Positions 62,668 through 64,000 of a DNA stretch of 64,000 nt are shown piece after piece. Under the pieces are notes generated by a model. It had not been told where the DNA came from and ran no database searches. It worked only from the letters and a program-made list of their open reading frames with translations. The position numbers and the translations under genes were made by a program. This stretch comes from Clostridia bacterium (GTDB lineage: Bacteria > Bacillota > Clostridia > Christensenellales > Aristaeellaceae), in contig JAFXZS010000016.1 of NCBI GenBank assembly GCA_017541105.1, positions 237,633 through 301,632 on the forward strand, in the 5' to 3' direction. Positions within the stretch are counted from its first letter, which is position 1. Each line of letters opens with the position of its first letter.

Positions 62668-63000
62668 TTATACCTTCATGAACTGATCAATAGAAAGTAC
62701 AAACAGCGTAGCACCACCGACCGTAACCTCTACAGGATACGTCGTATATTCGCTGTGTGTCAGCCCCGCGATGGTTGTGGATGCGGAAGTCATCTGTTTT
62801 CTACTCTTGCATACAGATTCAATGATCTTTACCGCCTCGGGAATTCTGTCATCCTCGACGCCAAGCAGCAGCGTTGTGTTGCCGGCTTTTAAAAATCCAC
62901 CTGTTGTGGCAAGCTTTGTGACCCCATATCCCTTCTGCATCAGTTTTGATAACAGCTTGGAAGAATCTTCATCCTGTACGATTGCAATGATCAGCTTCAT
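62668..63000 (-). CDS. darA: cyclic-di-AMP receptor DarA (PstA)
   Basis: A 110-residue PII-like c-di-AMP-binding protein. MKLIIAIVQDEDSSKLLSKL opens it; LATTGGFLKAGNTTLLLGVED and the C-terminal VTVGGATLFVLSIDQF match the DarA/PstA family. It binds c-di-AMP as a trimer; its downstream targets are not settled. ATG 63000 follows GGGAGG with 9-nt spacing. darA next to holB and ricT is the usual Bacillota arrangement. Confidence 0.95.
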   Translation of the reverse strand: MKLIIAIVQDEDSSKLLSKLMQKGYGVTKLATTGGFLKAGNTTLLLGVEDDRIPEAVKIIESVCKSRKQMTSASTTIAGLTHSEYTTYPVEVTVGGATLFVLSIDQFMKV

Positions 63001-63034
63001 CAATGAACACCTCCCTTGCAGATACTGATGTTTC

Positions 63035-63063
63035 AGTATATCTTAGAATTACCTTAAAATCAA
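63035..63063 (-). promoter_or_regulatory. promoter of the darA-holB-ricT operon
   Basis: On the - strand, TTGATT (63063-63058) and TATACT (63040-63035) are 17 bp apart, about 35 bp upstream of darA. Confidence 0.7.
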
Positions 63064-63147
63064 GAACTGCGCAGAGATTGCATCGTATCTTTTCCTTTAC
63101 AAGACGCCGGATTCCCTGTAAACTTTTCCTGAAAAGGAGGCTTTGCC

Positions 63148-63879
63148 GTGGACTTTTTCTCATGTTACGCTTCTGCCGCATTCGGATTCGAAGGGCTGGT
63201 TGCGGAGGAACTGAGAACATATCATCTCAGGGATGTTCGTGCGGAAAACGGCGGAGTGCGGTTTTCCGCCACCCTGGAAGAATTATACCTCTGCAATCTT
63301 CGGCTTCGGTACAGTGACCGTGTCTTTCTTCTTGCGGCAGAGCAACACTGCACATCCTTCGAAGATCTTTTTCAGCTCGTCTTTTCAGTTCCATGGGGTG
63401 ATTATGTCCGCGGTAATGAGGCTCTGAATTTCTCAGCCCATTGCACACGCAGCATCTTAATGAGTCCGCGAGATTGTCAGTCCATCGGAAAAAAAGCCAT
63501 GATCGAGAAGCTGAAAAAAGATCCCGGTATCAGTCACTTCCCTGAGAACGGTCCTGCTTTTCCTGTCGTCATCTCCATACATTCCGATAAGGCACGCATC
63601 ACGATCAACATGTCCGGGAATGCACTTTCCCGCCGCGGATACCGCACGTGGAACGGGGAAGCACCGATTCGGGAAACACTTGCCGCTGCTCTTGTGCATC
63701 TGAGCCCATGGAAACCCGGCAGACCGGTATACGAAAAAACCCTGTCAACTTTGATACAAACCAACGAAACTTATGAATCGACGCAAATCGACGCATTTTT
63801 TGAGTCGAAACCAAAAATCGACGCATTTTTGAAAATCGACGCAAATGTCCAAAGGCAGGAATACAAAATGGCATCCTGA
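63148..63879 (+). pseudogene. RlmL-like THUMP-domain rRNA methyltransferase, truncated by insertion
   Basis: The first 195 codons match the N-terminal THUMP half of RlmL/YcbY-type 23S rRNA (guanine-N2) methyltransferases: ASAAFGFEGLVAEELR, NGGVRFSATLEEL, SARDS-like SPRDCQSIGKKAM, NMSGNALSRRGYR and APIRETLAAALV. Family members continue from PWKPGRPLYDPFCGSGT into the SAM domain. Here the match stops at GRPVYE (Tyr195, 63730-63732). The frame then reads 48 unrelated residues encoded by repeats and stops at 63879. The methyltransferase domain is absent inside the window, so the gene is probably inactive, unless the remainder lies beyond the right edge after the inserted element. GGAGG precedes the GTG/ATG region near 63148. 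Confidence 0.8.
63777..63843. repeat. four direct copies of ATCGACGCA
   Basis: Exact copies lie at 63777-63785, 63787-63795, 63817-63825 and 63835-63843, most within the context AAATCGACGCA followed by A or T runs. They are confined to the foreign segment and may be transposase-binding repeats (inference). Confidence 0.8.
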
Positions 63880-63917
63880 CACCAGAGATTCTGGAAGCAG
63901 GATGCCATTTTTTTCAT
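63866..63917. terminator. bidirectional hairpin terminator in the inserted segment
   Basis: AAATGGCATCCTG (63866-63878) pairs perfectly with CAGGATGCCATTT (63898-63910), with an inner CCAG/CTGG stem, and is followed by a T run on the + strand. On the - strand it lies 11 nt past the stop of the partial CDS and also ends in T residues. Confidence 0.85.
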
Positions 63918-63921
63918 CTCA

Positions 63922-64000
63922 CTATTTCTTTGTTTTCGGAGCAGGCAATTCATCATACACAGCCGTCAGCAGCTGTGTCAGGAAATCCCTGTTATCGACA
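63922..64000 (-). CDS. C-terminal fragment of a CDS in the inserted element, possibly a transposase
   Basis: On the - strand the frame from the window edge gives 25 residues (VDNRDFLTQLLTAVYDELPA, then PKTKK) and a TAG stop at 63922-63924. The sequence is too short to identify. Its position beside the gene interruption and the following terminator suggests the transposase end of an insertion sequence. The start is beyond the window. Confidence 0.5.
   Translation of the reverse strand, partial: VDNRDFLTQLLTAVYDELPAPKTKK

Larger units (their letters stand above)
63733..64000. mobile_element. probable left end of an insertion element
   Basis: Homology to RlmL ends at about 63733. What follows is AT-richer DNA with repeated 9-mers, a strong terminator and the tail of an opposite-strand CDS, as expected for an insertion sequence end. 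The right boundary and the transposase core are outside the window, so family, terminal repeats and target duplication cannot be stated. Confidence 0.6.

Noticed and set aside
63777-63843. CRISPR array
   Set aside because: Units are 9 bp with irregular short spacing and no cas genes; this does not fit a CRISPR array.

Overview
The window is about 64 kb of chromosomal DNA, roughly 50% G+C, from a Gram-positive bacterium of the Bacillota, most likely class Clostridia. The evidence for this is: SigH and RicT, a T-box leader, the yloU-yloV-recG and phoH-pgpH-ybeY-era gene orders, a GlgC/GlgD pair with GlgA, TrmFO, ThyX, MrnC and c-di-AMP signalling proteins (PgpH, DarA). I cannot name the family or genus. 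Almost all genes are housekeeping genes packed with short gaps or ATGA-type overlaps.

Bases 1-21,473 are read entirely on the + strand. The tail of rplS and its terminator come first. Then come a GH3 glycosidase, a DUF2461 protein and a phosphohexomutase. Next is a long genome-maintenance run: rbgA, rnhB, yraN, a 1374-residue double glycosyltransferase, a ComM/YifB ATPase, dprA, topA, trmFO, hslV, hslU, proC and rnhA. It ends with a tyrosine recombinase of XerS-like architecture. That gene has its own promoter and a 34-bp palindrome beside it.

Bases 21,480-29,461 carry a beta-CASP metallo-hydrolase, a small Cys-rich protein, an RlmI-like methyltransferase and the phoH-pgpH-ybeY-era cluster. 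At 29,639-33,904 lies the most unusual locus: a promoter and T-box leader in front of a LeuA-like protein that has lost the canonical metal and catalytic residues. This is translationally coupled to a fusion of a sugar-isomerase-like TIM barrel and an acyl-CoA synthetase.

Bases 33,908-49,297 hold an MreB-family gene, a second + strand operon (DUF512 protein, der, plsY, lepA, a SLOG-family protein, hemW), the divergent recG-yloV-yloU operon, and an aminotransferase-tyrS-yigZ operon. The last has a short leader resembling the 3' part of a T-box.

Bases 49,292-55,927 run on the - strand: the glgC-glgD-glgA glycogen operon closed by a strong terminator, then a tRNA methyltransferase, a BaiN/HI0933-type flavoprotein and a TetR regulator. 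Bases 56,029-57,154 hold an ECF sigma factor and a one-TM partner behind an unclassified leader that can fold as a pseudoknot. Then come mrnC-thyX-rlmB-sigH, a tRNA-Lys(CTT), a 2[4Fe-4S] ferredoxin too short to be seen as a long ORF, and darA-holB-ricT. The right edge shows an RlmL-like methyltransferase gene cut after its THUMP half by what looks like an insertion element, with direct repeats, a terminator and the tail of an opposing CDS.
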